Below, one piece after another: positions 39,955 through 49,044 of a stretch of DNA of 64,000 bases (positions are counted from its first letter, which is position 1; every line of letters starts with the position of its first letter). The stretch comes from Ensifer sp. IC3342 (GTDB lineage Bacteria; Pseudomonadota; Alphaproteobacteria; Rhizobiales; Rhizobiaceae): positions 310,001 through 374,000 of the forward strand of contig NZ_JADYVE010000003.1 of NCBI RefSeq assembly GCF_020193655.1, written 5' to 3'. Under the pieces are notes generated by a model, which saw nothing but the letters and a program-made list of their open reading frames with translations, searched no databases and was not told the origin of the DNA. Position numbers and translations under genes: made by a program.

Positions 39955-41031
39955 CTATAGCCGGGCCTCGAGGATCAGATTGAACGGCGTCTCCAACGCC
40001 CGGCGGAAGCGGCTGAAGCCCGCCTTGCGGAACACGTCCGCCAGCCTTGCTTCACCAGCCTGGGCGCCGAGCACCAGATGGCCGCCATCCGAAATCGCGT
40101 GGGCGCAGCAGATCGTCGTCGAGGCCGCGTAGTAGATCCGCGCAACCGGCGAGACATTGTCTTCGACCCGATCGTTGGCGAAAGGCTCCACCAGCATCAC
40201 CGACCCCTCGCCTGCGATCACCTTTGCCGCATGCGCCGCGGCGCCGACCGGGTCGCCCATATCATGCAGGCAGTCGAAGAAGCAGATGAGGTCATAATCC
40301 GAGCCGGGATAGCTGTCCGCCCGCGCAGTCGCAAAGGTGACCCGATCCGAAACGCCTGCCTCCGCTGCGACCTTACGCGCCTCGATGACCGACTCCGGAT
40401 GGATGTCGAAGCCATGGAAGCGCGAGGCCGGAAAGGCTTTCGCCATCAGCACCGTCGAATGCCCGTGCCCGCAGCCGATATCGGCCACACGCGCGCCGGT
40501 CCTGAGCTTCTTCTCGATGGCGCCGCCGAGAGCCGGCAGCCACTCGGCGACCAAGCTTGCCTTATAGGCATTCCTGTAGAAGGCGGCGACACCGCAATAA
40601 AGCCGCCCGTCGTGGTCACCCCAGGCAATGCCGCTGCCGGTGCGGAAGGCCTCCACTGCCTTGTTCTCGTCCGCCCACATGGACGCAGGAACGGCCCAGG
40701 CATGGGGGATGAAGACCGGGCTGTCCTCCTCGGCCAGCACAAGCGCTTGCTCCGGCGAGAGCTCGTAGGTGCCGCTGCTCGCATGATAGGTCACGTAGCC
40801 GCCGGCCACCTGCGAGCCGAGCCATTCGCGCACATAGCGCTCCGCGCAGCCGGCCCGTGCCGCCAGTTCGCTTGAAGTGAGCGGACCGGCTCCGGCCATC
40901 GCTTTATAGAGGCCGAGGCGGTTGCCGAGGCTCACCATCACGCCGCCGTAACCAGCCGAGAGATCGCCGATCGCCCGCGAGACGAGCGCATCGAGCTTCG
41001 CCTGGTCGATCCTGTTTTCTACCTTCTCCAT
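39955..41031 (-). CDS. SAM-dependent methyltransferase with N-terminal winged helix
   Basis: A 358-residue class I methyltransferase. Residues 15-90 are a dimerisation/winged-helix part (LGLYKAMAGAGPLTSSELAARAGCAERYVREWLG); the catalytic domain has VADIGCGHGHSTVLMAKAFP (SAM loop) and DLICFFDCLHDMGDP. This is the Rv2258c-like family; substrate unknown. AGGA precedes ATG at 41031. It diverges from a GlxA-type regulator gene at 41201, which may control it. Confidence 0.85.
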   Translation of the reverse strand: MEKVENRIDQAKLDALVSRAIGDLSAGYGGVMVSLGNRLGLYKAMAGAGPLTSSELAARAGCAERYVREWLGSQVAGGYVTYHASSGTYELSPEQALVLAEEDSPVFIPHAWAVPASMWADENKAVEAFRTGSGIAWGDHDGRLYCGVAAFYRNAYKASLVAEWLPALGGAIEKKLRTGARVADIGCGHGHSTVLMAKAFPASRFHGFDIHPESVIEARKVAAEAGVSDRVTFATARADSYPGSDYDLICFFDCLHDMGDPVGAAAHAAKVIAGEGSVMLVEPFANDRVEDNVSPVARIYYAASTTICCAHAISDGGHLVLGAQAGEARLADVFRKAGFSRFRRALETPFNLILEARL

Positions 41032-41200
41032 CTTTCCTGCTCCTCTCTTCCACCTGAAGGTCTAAGGATTTGCAGAGGATCGCATCGGCAGCGACCAAAC
41101 GGCAGAGCGGGATTGTCCGAAACAGGGCCGTTTGCGCCACGCCCCCTCCCGCGGTAGAACTCATTTGCAGATGGGGCGCCACCTGTCCAATGGATTCGAG

Positions 41201-42241
41201 ATGCCGCGCAACACCCCCGAGACCGGAACGCACCCACTTCACGTGAGCCTCGTCGCCATCCCCGAGGCAGTGGTCTCGACGCTGAGCGGCATCTTCGACG
41301 TCATGAACGCCTTTGCCGTGCTTCCCGGTCACGCGCAATCGGCGCCGCCGTTTCGCGTCGAGATCGTGGGGCTGTGGCCCGGCCCGCTGGAGCTCGCAAG
41401 CGGCGTGCCCGTGATGGTGCAGCGCGGTATCGCCGCCATAGAGACGACCGACATCGTCATCGTGCCCTCGGTGCTGCTCGGACCGAGCGGTTGGCAGAAG
41501 GGGCGGCATCCGGAACTGGTCGATTGGCTTGGCGCCATGCATCGCCGCGGCGCGCTTTTGTGCTCGGCCTGCTCGGGTATTTTCCTGCTTGCCGAGACTG
41601 GGCTTTTCGACGGCGTCGATGCGACAGTGCATTTCGGCTATGCCCAGGCCTTTCACACCGCATTCCCAAAAGTGACGATCCACCCCGAGCGCGTTCTGGT
41701 CGTTGCCGGCGAGCGCGAGGAACTGATCACGTCGGGCGCCTCCATGACCTGGCACGATCTGGCGCTCTATCTGATCGCCCGCCATGCCGGCGCAACCGCG
41801 GCGCAGGCCGTCGCGAAATACTTCGCGCTGCAATGGCATCAGGATGGGCTCGCGCCTTACATTGTCTTCGAGGGGCGCAATGACCATGGAGACGTCGCAA
41901 TCCAGGCAGCGCAAGAGTGGATCGCGACGCATTTCTCGGTCGCCAATCCGCTGGAGGAGATGGTCCGGCGCGCCGGGCTTGCCGAACGCACGTTCAAGCG
42001 CCGCTTCACCGGTGCGACCGGCTTAAGCCCGATCGCCTATGTTCAGCGCCTGAGGATCGAGGACGCCAAGCGCCGGCTCGAACGGACGGAAGCCCCGGTC
42101 GACGAGATCAGCTGGCAGGTCGGCTACGAGGATCCCGCCTTCTTCCGCCGCCTGTTCAAGCGCGTCACCGGGCTGACACCGGGAGGCTATCGCCGGCGCT
42201 TCATGATTCCCGACTACGCGCGGCCGCCGCGGAAGGAATAG
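41201..42241 (+). CDS. GlxA-type AraC-family regulator
   Basis: A 346-residue regulator: DJ-1/PfpI-like domain (LVAIPEAVVSTLSGIFDVM, SACSGIFLLAETGLFDG) and C-terminal AraC helix-turn-helix (EEMVRRAGLAERTFKRRF, VDEISWQVGYEDPAFFRRLF). ATG at 41201 was chosen over 41171 and 41132 because a GGA is present before it and the longer forms add no fold; the true start could be earlier. Divergent from the methyltransferase gene. Confidence 0.82.
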   Translation: MPRNTPETGTHPLHVSLVAIPEAVVSTLSGIFDVMNAFAVLPGHAQSAPPFRVEIVGLWPGPLELASGVPVMVQRGIAAIETTDIVIVPSVLLGPSGWQKGRHPELVDWLGAMHRRGALLCSACSGIFLLAETGLFDGVDATVHFGYAQAFHTAFPKVTIHPERVLVVAGEREELITSGASMTWHDLALYLIARHAGATAAQAVAKYFALQWHQDGLAPYIVFEGRNDHGDVAIQAAQEWIATHFSVANPLEEMVRRAGLAERTFKRRFTGATGLSPIAYVQRLRIEDAKRRLERTEAPVDEISWQVGYEDPAFFRRLFKRVTGLTPGGYRRRFMIPDYARPPRKE

Positions 42242-42351
42242 GTGCGGAAGTTCGCCGCTGACGATGCGCGTTAAATTTTTGCGGAACGTGTCGGTTTCAT
42301 CTGCTTTCGGTCGTCCTCGATACAAACACAAGGATCACGAAGGAGAGCGTA

Positions 42352-43011
42352 ATGAGAAAGATCGTTGTTGGTGCGTTTGTAAGTCTCGACGGAATCATGC
42401 AGGCGCCGGGCGGGCCGGAGGAGGATCCGACCGGCGGTTTCAAATTTGGCGGCTGGGTGGCCCCCTATTTCGACGAGACGATGGGTGCGGCGGTGGACGA
42501 GATGTTCGCCAAGCCGTTCGACCTCCTGCTGGGCCGGAAGACCTATGACATTTTCGCGGCGCATTGGCCCTATGCCGGCCCCGAGGATCCGATCGGTACC
42601 TTGTTCGATCGCATCACCAAATTCGTCGCGACGCGCAATCCGGATTTCAAGCTCGGCTGGCAGAACAGCCAGAGCCTCGGCAGCGACGTGGTCGCCGCGC
42701 TGAAGAAGATGAAGAGTGAGGACGGGCCGGACCTCCTGACGCAGGGTTCGACCGAGTTGCTGCAGACACTTTTCCGCAATGATCTGGTCGACGAGATGTA
42801 TGTGAATATCTTTCCGGTCGTGCTTGGAAGGGGCAAGAAACTGTTCAGCGACGGCGCCTCGCCGATGGCGCTGAAGCTCGTCAGTTCGAAGGCTTCTGGC
42901 TCCGGAGTGACCGTGAACAAATACGTCCGCGCCGGCGAGATCGTCACCGGCTCGTTCGAATTCGAGCAGCCGACCGAGGCGGAACTGGAGCGGCGCAGGA
43001 ATCTGACTTGA
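42352..43011 (+). CDS. RibD C-terminal/dihydrofolate reductase-fold protein
   Basis: A 219-residue protein with the DHFR-like fold: RKIVVGAFVSLDGIMQAPGGP, LLLGRKTYDIFAAHWP, SEDGPDLLTQGSTELLQTLF and YVNIFPVVLGRGKKLF. Members reduce small molecules with NADPH; the substrate is usually unknown. AAGGAG precedes ATG at 42352. Single gene. Confidence 0.88.
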   Translation: MRKIVVGAFVSLDGIMQAPGGPEEDPTGGFKFGGWVAPYFDETMGAAVDEMFAKPFDLLLGRKTYDIFAAHWPYAGPEDPIGTLFDRITKFVATRNPDFKLGWQNSQSLGSDVVAALKKMKSEDGPDLLTQGSTELLQTLFRNDLVDEMYVNIFPVVLGRGKKLFSDGASPMALKLVSSKASGSGVTVNKYVRAGEIVTGSFEFEQPTEAELERRRNLT

Positions 43012-43158
43012 GCCGGGGCGTGTCAGCCGCGCCGACCCTTTTGGGGACCGCTTAGCCGATGACGCAAGCGGTCCCGCCGTGGCGAGATTCCGCCGGATAT
43101 CAACGATTAGCCATGATTTCCGCCTATGCTCTCCCTTTGCCGAACAACGGAGGTTACG

Positions 43159-43578
43159 ATGCAAATTTCGGAAGCCATGCATTCTGGAGTACGTTGGATC
43201 TCGCCGGATACGGACCTGCGCACGGTGGCGCACATCATGAAGGACGAGGATATCGGCGCCCTGCCCGTCGGCGAAAATGATCGCCTGATCGGAATGGTCA
43301 CGGATCGCGACATTGCCTTGCGCGCCTTCGCCAACGGCCACGACGTTTCTTCGCTCACGGTGCGTGATGTGATGACGAACCAGATCGTCTTCTGCCGCAC
43401 GAGCGAATCCCTCGAAGACGCCATCCGTCTGATGGAGGAAAAGAAAATTCGGCGGCTGCCGGTGATCAACGAGGACAAGCGGATGGTCGGCATGCTGTCG
43501 CTCGGCGACATTTCCCATAGCAGCAGCCGGGAATTGACGGGCGAACTGCTCAAGGCCGTCAGTGGCCATCACGCCTGA
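43159..43578 (+). CDS. CBS-domain pair protein
   Basis: A 139-residue protein of two CBS domains (residues 7-60 and 72-127): DTDLRTVAHIMKDEDIGALPV, NDRLIGMVTDRDIALRA and MEEKKIRRLPVINEDKRMVGML. Such proteins bind adenosine nucleotides to regulate partners. ATG at 43159 with GGAGG six bases before. Confidence 0.88.
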   Translation: MQISEAMHSGVRWISPDTDLRTVAHIMKDEDIGALPVGENDRLIGMVTDRDIALRAFANGHDVSSLTVRDVMTNQIVFCRTSESLEDAIRLMEEKKIRRLPVINEDKRMVGMLSLGDISHSSSRELTGELLKAVSGHHA

Positions 43579-43674
43579 TAGACGCCGCCTTGAGGTGCAG
43601 CGGGAAGAGACGGCGCACGGTGCCGCCTCTTACACAAGAGAGATGGTCCCGCCATCGAACGACAAAGTTCTCTC

Positions 43675-43722
43675 GCGCCGCCGAAGCGGCGCGGGCGGGC
43701 TTCTGTGACGAGCACGGGAATG
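43675..43722. repeat. CACAGGAAT short palindromic repeat, copy 3 (decayed)
   Basis: GC hairpin GCGCCGC-CGAA-GCGGCGC (43675-43692) followed by TTCTGTG-ACGAG-CACGGGAATG with two changes from the perfect form. Confidence 0.55.
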
Positions 43723-43800
43723 ACGCGTCTTTTGGCGCCGGATGGCCCGTTGCCGACGCGGCAACACCGTCAGACCGAGCAAGGCGCGGCGACGATCGCC

Positions 43801-44064
43801 CTATTTGACCAACATGGAGCCGTTGAGGATTTCGATCGTTTCGTCGCCCTGGAGGCCGATGCGGTCGCCGCTCGGGGTGGTGACGAAGCAGCCGCTCGGG
43901 CAGATCATTTCCGTCGCGCCGGAACCGATCGCAACTTCCATCCGGCTCTCACCCTCGACGACGACCAGCACGGCGGTGTCGCCGTCCTTGTTCGTCACGG
44001 ACGCAGCAGAAGCCGCTCCCGCCACGAGAATGCCGGAAAGCACAGCAATCAGAATTGTCTTCAT
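43801..44064 (-). CDS. Small exported protein
   Basis: An 87-residue protein with a signal peptide (MKTILIAVLSGILVAGAASA) and a short beta-rich mature part containing two Cys (ICPSGC) that may pair. ATG at 44064 begins the signal peptide; a longer frame exists. No family recognised. The mature part has an acidic pI. Function unknown. Confidence 0.6.
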   Translation of the reverse strand: MKTILIAVLSGILVAGAASAASVTNKDGDTAVLVVVEGESRMEVAIGSGATEMICPSGCFVTTPSGDRIGLQGDETIEILNGSMLVK

Positions 44065-44504
44065 CGCCCACCGGCGCTGCCTGAGCGCCGCCCCTTTGCT
44101 GCCGGTCGCCGCGTCGTATCGCAAGCCCGGCCCCCTCTTCAGCCCGCGCCAGCCTAAACCGGAGCGAGACGAATTGCATGCTTTTTATCTCCGGACGGCT
44201 GAATGCCTGCTGAACGGCGGCGCGAGCCGTGGATTCATGCCTGTGAGCCGCCCATGCGGCGCTGCGTCGCCACAGCGGGGTCGACGAATTTCCGTACCAT
44301 ATTGATTTAACAAGGATTTTTTTACATAACCCGAACGGATTAGGAGACACCCCGCCCTATCCCATGGTAAAAAGTTAAACAACTGCGAGCGGGGCAAAAG
44401 CAGTGCCTCTAAATATTTCAGCAATTCCCCGCTCTGGCGAGTGATCACGCAGAAGGACTGCGGATTGTTTCAATCCTAAGTCGCCGTGATCCAGGAGGGG
44501 TGCC
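44065..44504. other. Intergenic region upstream of the FecR-domain gene
   Basis: About 440 bases. It has a locally AT-rich stretch around 44295-44345 (ATATTGATTTAACAAGG, TTTTTTTACATAA) that probably holds the promoter for the gene at 44505. No gene, RNA or repeat was recognised. Confidence 0.4.
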
Positions 44505-45428
44505 ATGTCCTACTTGCGTGGCGCTGCAATCGTTGCACTTGGCTTCATTTCTTACAGTCCGGTGTCAATGGCCGCGGAAGCGATTGGCGAGGCGGTTCGG
44601 ATCAGGACTGAAGTCAGAGGTGCGAGCGGTCCGCTGGCGGTCAAAGACCCGGTCCACCGGGACGAACGGATTCTGACCTCGAAATCCGGGCTGGGACAGT
44701 TCGTGTTCCGCGACGGTACCAAGCTGGCGGTCGGCTGGGGCTCATCCGTCGTCATCGACAAATTCGTCTTCGACGACTCCAACAATTTGCAAAAGCTCAG
44801 CCTGAGGGCGACGAAGGGCACGTTCCGCTGGGTCAGCGGAAAGTCGAAAAGCACCGCCTACGAGATCCTGACGCCGGCTGGAACGATCGGCGTGCGCGGC
44901 ACCGCATTCGACTTCTATGTCGGCGGCGACGGAACGACTGCGCTCGTTCTGCTCAACGGCGCGGCCAGTTTCTGCGGCCCAGGCGGCTGCAAGCAACTGA
45001 CGCGACGTTGCGACTGCGTGATCGCCAACCGCAACGGCAACATCACTGACACGCGCCGCGTCAACCGCCGCATCCTGGAGACCCTCGGAAACGAGGGAGC
45101 GTTGCCGTTCCTTTCCGGCAACCAGCAGCTTTCCGGCGGGTTCGGCTGGGTCGGCGGCGGCTGCAGCCTTCGCGCAGCGCTCCCGATTCCGCCAACGCAG
45201 ACCGAGCGCTTCACGCCGGAACCCGAGAAAAAGCAGGCCCCGCCGCAGAAGCCGCCTAAACCGAACAAGCCGGAAAAGCCGCCGCGCCCGGATAAGCCGG
45301 AGAAGCCACCACGCCCGGAGAAACCCGAGAAGCCACCGCGGCCAGAGAAGCCGGAAAAACCTCGGGAACCGGAGAAGCCGCGTCAAGAACAGGACCGGCC
45401 GAGAGAGGGCAGCCGCAACAACGGCTAA
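44505..45428 (+). CDS. FecR-domain exported protein with Pro/Lys/Glu repeat tail
   Basis: A 307-residue protein: signal peptide ending ...SMAAEA, a FecR domain at about 30-150 (DERILTSKSGLGQFVFRDGT, LRATKGTFRWVSGKS, TPAGTIGVRGTAFDF), then a Cys-rich stretch and an extended tail of 'PEKPPRP' units (about residues 230-300) that would form a stiff rod in the periplasm. It is convergent with the CHASE2 cyclase gene; FecR proteins of this type are often found next to CHASE2 cyclases. Confidence 0.85.
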   Translation: MSYLRGAAIVALGFISYSPVSMAAEAIGEAVRIRTEVRGASGPLAVKDPVHRDERILTSKSGLGQFVFRDGTKLAVGWGSSVVIDKFVFDDSNNLQKLSLRATKGTFRWVSGKSKSTAYEILTPAGTIGVRGTAFDFYVGGDGTTALVLLNGAASFCGPGGCKQLTRRCDCVIANRNGNITDTRRVNRRILETLGNEGALPFLSGNQQLSGGFGWVGGGCSLRAALPIPPTQTERFTPEPEKKQAPPQKPPKPNKPEKPPRPDKPEKPPRPEKPEKPPRPEKPEKPREPEKPRQEQDRPREGSRNNG

Positions 45429-45596
45429 TGCATGTCGCCCAAAAGTGTGCAGCGGTTTTGGGACGACGACATGCATAAAGACAACGACCTAAAGCGCGTC
45501 GCATGAGTCCGATTGAACGCGACGCTTTAGGGGAGGAAAAGGCTGCAACGGTTTTCCGCCCGAACTTGCGATTACGGTTCAAGGAAACATGCAGCA
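45428..45596. repeat. Composite palindromic repeat between FecR and cyclase genes
   Basis: The first hairpin, ATGCATGTCG...CGACATGCAT (45428-45476) with inner CCCAAAA/TTTTGGG arms, begins at the last base of the FecR stop codon. It is followed by AAAGCGCGTCGC / GCGACGCTTTA (45491-45530) and the mosaic end GGTTCAAGGAAACATGCAG. Such a structure could stop both convergent transcripts. Confidence 0.7.
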
Positions 45597-45607
45597 CCTG
45601 ATTGGGC

Positions 45608-47755
45608 TCATCCCGATTTGCCGTGATCTGCGAAGTGATCGGCACGGCGCGATATCCGGCGATAGAATTCCGTCAGCCCCGGGAACGTCGCGGCTTTGAG
45701 CTTCGCCGTGTTCAGAATCTTGCGGTTCGGCACGCGGGACCGCAAGGCGTCGATAAGTTTCAAGTGCAGGCACCGCAATTCGGCGAATTCGGCGGAGGCC
45801 CCGAGTTTTTCATCACCGACGACGGCGAAAAGCCTTGTCCGCGTGCTCTTGCCCTTGAGCGCCAGCATCCCCGCTTCGAGCAGAGCATGCCCCGGCAGCA
45901 GCTTCGCGGCCTCCTCGGACACCAGGATGTCGAAGTGGACATCCTTGCAGGCGGATTCTATCCGCGCTGCGACGTTGACAGTATCGCCAACGGCCGAGTA
46001 GTTGAAGTGCGCCTCGGCCCCCATGTTGCCGACGCAGGCGATGCCGGTGTGAATGCCGACCCCGATCGCGACGCTATGCTCCTTCCCGAAGCCGAAAGCG
46101 TCGTCGGCATTGAGGCGCGCCATCGTCTCACGCATGCCCAGCGCGGCGCGAACCGCTTTGCCGGTATGGTCGACGACATCGACCGGGGCGTTCCAGAAGG
46201 CCATGATCGAATCCCCGATGAACTTGTCGAGCGTGCCTTCGTTGGCGATCACGTGGCGGCTCAGCGCATCGAGAAGCGTGTTCAGGAAGCCGACGACGGC
46301 GGTGGGAGCCAGGCGCTCGCTGATTTCGGTAAAATTCCGGACGTCGACGAACATAACCGTCAGCTCGCGGTCGTCGCCGCCGAGGCGCAGCGCATCGCGC
46401 GTATGCTCGATGCGGTAGAGAAGCGACGGCGAAAGATACTGGCCGAAAGCCCTCCGGACCGCGCGGCGCTCCCGGTCGGTGACGAGGAAACGAAACGCCG
46501 TGGCGGCGAAATGCGTGATCGATCCGCTGACGATCGGAGCCAGCGGATCGAAAAGAAGCCCGCCATAGAGGAAGGCGAGCCAGGAGGCGACGAGTGCTGC
46601 CGCAGTGATGAGCAGTCCGCACACCAGCGCCACCGCGGGACTGACGAAGGTGGTGAGCACCACGAGCAGCGTGCCCGCGGCAGAGATGGACAGAATCTCG
46701 AGCCCATCCGCCCAGTCCGGGCGCGAGAGAAAATGGCCAGACAGGATCTGCTCAACGGTTTGCGCGTGCAGCGAGACTCCAGGGACGTTTTGCCCGAGGG
46801 CGGTCGTGCGAATATCCTGCAAACCCGCCGCCGACGTTCCGACGAACACGACGCTGCCCTCGATTGCGGCCCTCGCCTCTGGCGACGGCCCGCCGGGCGC
46901 GAGCACGTGTCTGGCCGAGACATAGCGTTCGGCCCGATCCGGACTCACATAGAGCCAGAGTTCGCCGGCCGCGGTCACCGGTATCACAAAATCCCCGATC
47001 TTGGCGTCCGTCAGCGTATCGGCCACATCCGGAGCGGCGGCGAGCACGTAGGTGGAGGCGCCCTGCGCCACGCGCAGAGCTTCGAGCGCGAGGTTCGGAA
47101 AAAACTGTTCGCCGTCGCTTAGGAAAAGCGGGACGGCGCGGACCACCGTCGACGTGGCGCCGGGATTGAGGCTGATGTGGCCGAGGCCGGCGGCATTGGC
47201 CTCGAGCTGCGGCCTGAGCGGCGTCGCCGCATCGAGACGTGGCGGCGCGCCGAAGGGGCTTTCGCCGGTAAAGGCAAAGCCGGCCTTCACCGGCGGGCGA
47301 TAGTTCCCTTCATTGGAAATGCCGAAGCCCAGCACGACGGGTCTGTCCGCGATCGCCTGGGCAAAGATCTCGTCGTTGTCGGGAAGTTGGCGCGACAAGA
47401 ATGGGTCGATCCCGGCAACGTCGCGGACGACGTTGCGCGGCGACAGGCGATCCGGCTCGGCAAAGAGAATGTCGAAGGCGACCGCCGCCGCGCCCATCTC
47501 CGACAGCCTGTCCACCAGGGCGGCGATGCGATTTCTCGGCCACGGCCACTGGCCAAGCTCCCGGAGCGATGCCTCGTCTATGTCGACGATCCGCACCGGC
47601 GTGTTCTCGTAGGCGCGCGGCTTGATGCGTTGGTATTCGTCGAAAGTCAGATTGCGGGCGAGCTGCAGCAACGGCGGATCGCTTGCCCGCAGCATTGTCA
47701 GCGCCGCTACAATCGCCAAGCCGATAATGACGCCCACCTGCTGCGCGCGTGTCAT
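45608..47755 (-). CDS. CHASE2-domain adenylate/guanylate cyclase
   Basis: A 715-residue membrane protein: one N-terminal helix, a periplasmic CHASE2 domain (about 40-360: IRIVDIDEASLRELGQWPWPRN, AVAFDILFAEPDR, GSVVFVGTSAAG), three membrane helices (about 365-440), and a class III cyclase domain (about 470-640: TVMFVDVRNFTEIS, LDKFIGDSIMAFW, GDTVNVAARIES). All catalytic residues are present. ATG at 47755. The convergent FecR-domain gene is a likely partner. Confidence 0.9.
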   Translation of the reverse strand: MTRAQQVGVIIGLAIVAALTMLRASDPPLLQLARNLTFDEYQRIKPRAYENTPVRIVDIDEASLRELGQWPWPRNRIAALVDRLSEMGAAAVAFDILFAEPDRLSPRNVVRDVAGIDPFLSRQLPDNDEIFAQAIADRPVVLGFGISNEGNYRPPVKAGFAFTGESPFGAPPRLDAATPLRPQLEANAAGLGHISLNPGATSTVVRAVPLFLSDGEQFFPNLALEALRVAQGASTYVLAAAPDVADTLTDAKIGDFVIPVTAAGELWLYVSPDRAERYVSARHVLAPGGPSPEARAAIEGSVVFVGTSAAGLQDIRTTALGQNVPGVSLHAQTVEQILSGHFLSRPDWADGLEILSISAAGTLLVVLTTFVSPAVALVCGLLITAAALVASWLAFLYGGLLFDPLAPIVSGSITHFAATAFRFLVTDRERRAVRRAFGQYLSPSLLYRIEHTRDALRLGGDDRELTVMFVDVRNFTEISERLAPTAVVGFLNTLLDALSRHVIANEGTLDKFIGDSIMAFWNAPVDVVDHTGKAVRAALGMRETMARLNADDAFGFGKEHSVAIGVGIHTGIACVGNMGAEAHFNYSAVGDTVNVAARIESACKDVHFDILVSEEAAKLLPGHALLEAGMLALKGKSTRTRLFAVVGDEKLGASAEFAELRCLHLKLIDALRSRVPNRKILNTAKLKAATFPGLTEFYRRISRRADHFADHGKSG

Positions 47756-47770
47756 GCAGCGTCCGCCCCC

Positions 47771-47882
47771 CTACAGCGTCCTTTGCGCGTCTTACGAGAC
47801 GCGCAAAGGACGCTGTAGCACTTTGAGCTGCTGCATGTTTTTGTCCTTAGATCCGCTACGATTTGACGAAACACGCAGTAGC
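47771..47882. repeat. Mosaic intergenic repeat with perfect 22-bp arms
   Basis: A 48-base perfect hairpin: 22-base arms (CTACAGCGTCCTTTGCGCGT plus CT) around TACG, at 47771-47818. Next come CACTTTGAGCTGCTGCATGTTTTTGTCC (in parts) and a GATCCGCTACGATTTGACGAAACACGCAG end. This is the best preserved copy of the hairpin module. Confidence 0.8.
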
Positions 47883-48081
47883 GCGGGGCAAGCTTACTGC
47901 ATAATCCGGCAAATCGGAATCGGATAGATTATGCGGGGATTCAAGGCGTTAGGATCGCCCAACACGCGGCGTCTATGCGCGCGCCACCACCTTATCAAGT
48001 CAAGTGAGCGGCGATGCACGGCCACGAGTACGCCCCATCAAGTCAGTCGAACCGTGACGCACGGCCGCCCCAACCCTCGCT

Positions 48082-48108
48082 CACTCCTTTGCTCGTCGCA
48101 GGAATGAG
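48082..48108. repeat. CACAGGAAT short palindromic repeat, decayed copy
   Basis: CACTCCTTTG-CTCGT-CGCAGGAATGAG, several changes from the perfect form, in a 365-base gap (47756-48122) that otherwise holds the mosaic repeat and no gene. Confidence 0.4.
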
Positions 48109-48122
48109 AGAGGGCAAGGAAC

Positions 48123-48758
48123 TCACTTCCGCCCCTGCGGGTAGATCGTCTCGCCGCGCTTCAGCATTTCGACAAAGGTCTCGATCTTCTTCTTCCGCCC
48201 GGCTTCCGTCTTCATGTTGTGGGTACGGAAGGCGAGCGCGAAGCGGTTCTGCTCGCTGAGCTTGGCCAGCATTTCCCTGGCCCTGGGCTCGGCGTCGATG
48301 GCGGCCTGCAGATCGTCCGGGATTTTCATGTCCTTGCCGCTCGCATAGGCACGCTCCCAGCGCCCGTCCGCCTTTGCCGCCTCGACCTGCTTCAACCCAT
48401 GCTCGGTCATCCGACCTTCCTCGACCAGCCGGGCGACATTGTCGACATTGATCTGGCTCCAGGTGCTCTTCCTGCCGCGGGGCGTGTAGCGCTGCAGAAA
48501 GCTCTTGTCGTTGAGCCCCTTGCGCAGTCCGTCGATCCAGCCCCAGCACAGCACGACGTCAATCGCCTCCTTGGGCGTGATCGACTTGAGCCCAGATCCA
48601 ATCTTGTGAATCTTGATCCACACCTCGTCCGCCGTGTCGTGATGTGCACCCAGCCAGCGGTAGAAGCTCTCGGCGTCTTCGAATTCGCGAATTTTTCCCG
48701 GATCGACCGTTACCGGTGCCATCGGCCGACCTGCTTTTTCGCTGCTGCCATGTTGCAT
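48123..48758 (-). CDS. YdeI/OmpD-associated family protein
   Basis: A 211-residue soluble protein of the YdeI (DUF1801-linked, 'bacteriocin-protection') family: FYRWLGAHHDTADEVWIKIHKIGSG, VVLCWGWIDGLRKGLND, FLQRYTPRGRKSTWSQIN and a C-terminal NMKTEAGRKKKIETFVEMLKRGE. ATG at 48758 has AAGG upstream; ATG 48722 is an alternative. Function uncertain. Confidence 0.85.
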   Translation of the reverse strand: MQHGSSEKAGRPMAPVTVDPGKIREFEDAESFYRWLGAHHDTADEVWIKIHKIGSGLKSITPKEAIDVVLCWGWIDGLRKGLNDKSFLQRYTPRGRKSTWSQINVDNVARLVEEGRMTEHGLKQVEAAKADGRWERAYASGKDMKIPDDLQAAIDAEPRAREMLAKLSEQNRFALAFRTHNMKTEAGRKKKIETFVEMLKRGETIYPQGRK

Positions 48759-48819
48759 GTCACCTTCGCCAAAATCCGGGCGCCGCCATCATCACGCAGC
48801 GGGCGAAGAAGTGCAACGC

Positions 48820-49029
48820 GTACAGCGCTGCGCGTCGTATCAGACGCGCAAAGGACGCTGTAGCGCTTTGAATTGCTGCATGTTTTTATCCTTAAATCGG
48901 CTACGATTTAAGGAAACTGCAGTAGTGGCTATAGCCAATACAGTCGCTTGGCGCGGCAGGCTTTTCCCGCCTAAGATCGCCCTACTGCATGTGTCTTTTG
49001 CGCGTCAGATAGGACGCGCGGCGTTGTAG
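48820..49029. repeat. Two mosaic repeat copies upstream of the cyclase gene
   Basis: Copy one (48820-48925): TACAGCGCTGCGCGTC..., CAGACGCGCAAAGGACGCTGTAG, CTTTGAATTGCTGCATG and ATCGGCTACGATTTAAGGAAAC. Copy two is partial (48983-49029): CTACTGCATGTGTCTTTTGCGCGTC and GGACGCGCGGCGTTGTAG, ending 16 bases before the start codon of the gene at 49045. Confidence 0.7.
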
Positions 49030-49044
49030 GTGCGAGAGAAATCG

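Noticed and set aside
45230..45420. Tandem DNA repeats that could be mistaken for a CRISPR array
   Set aside because: They are in frame and encode the Pro/Lys/Glu tail of the FecR-domain protein; no unique spacers.
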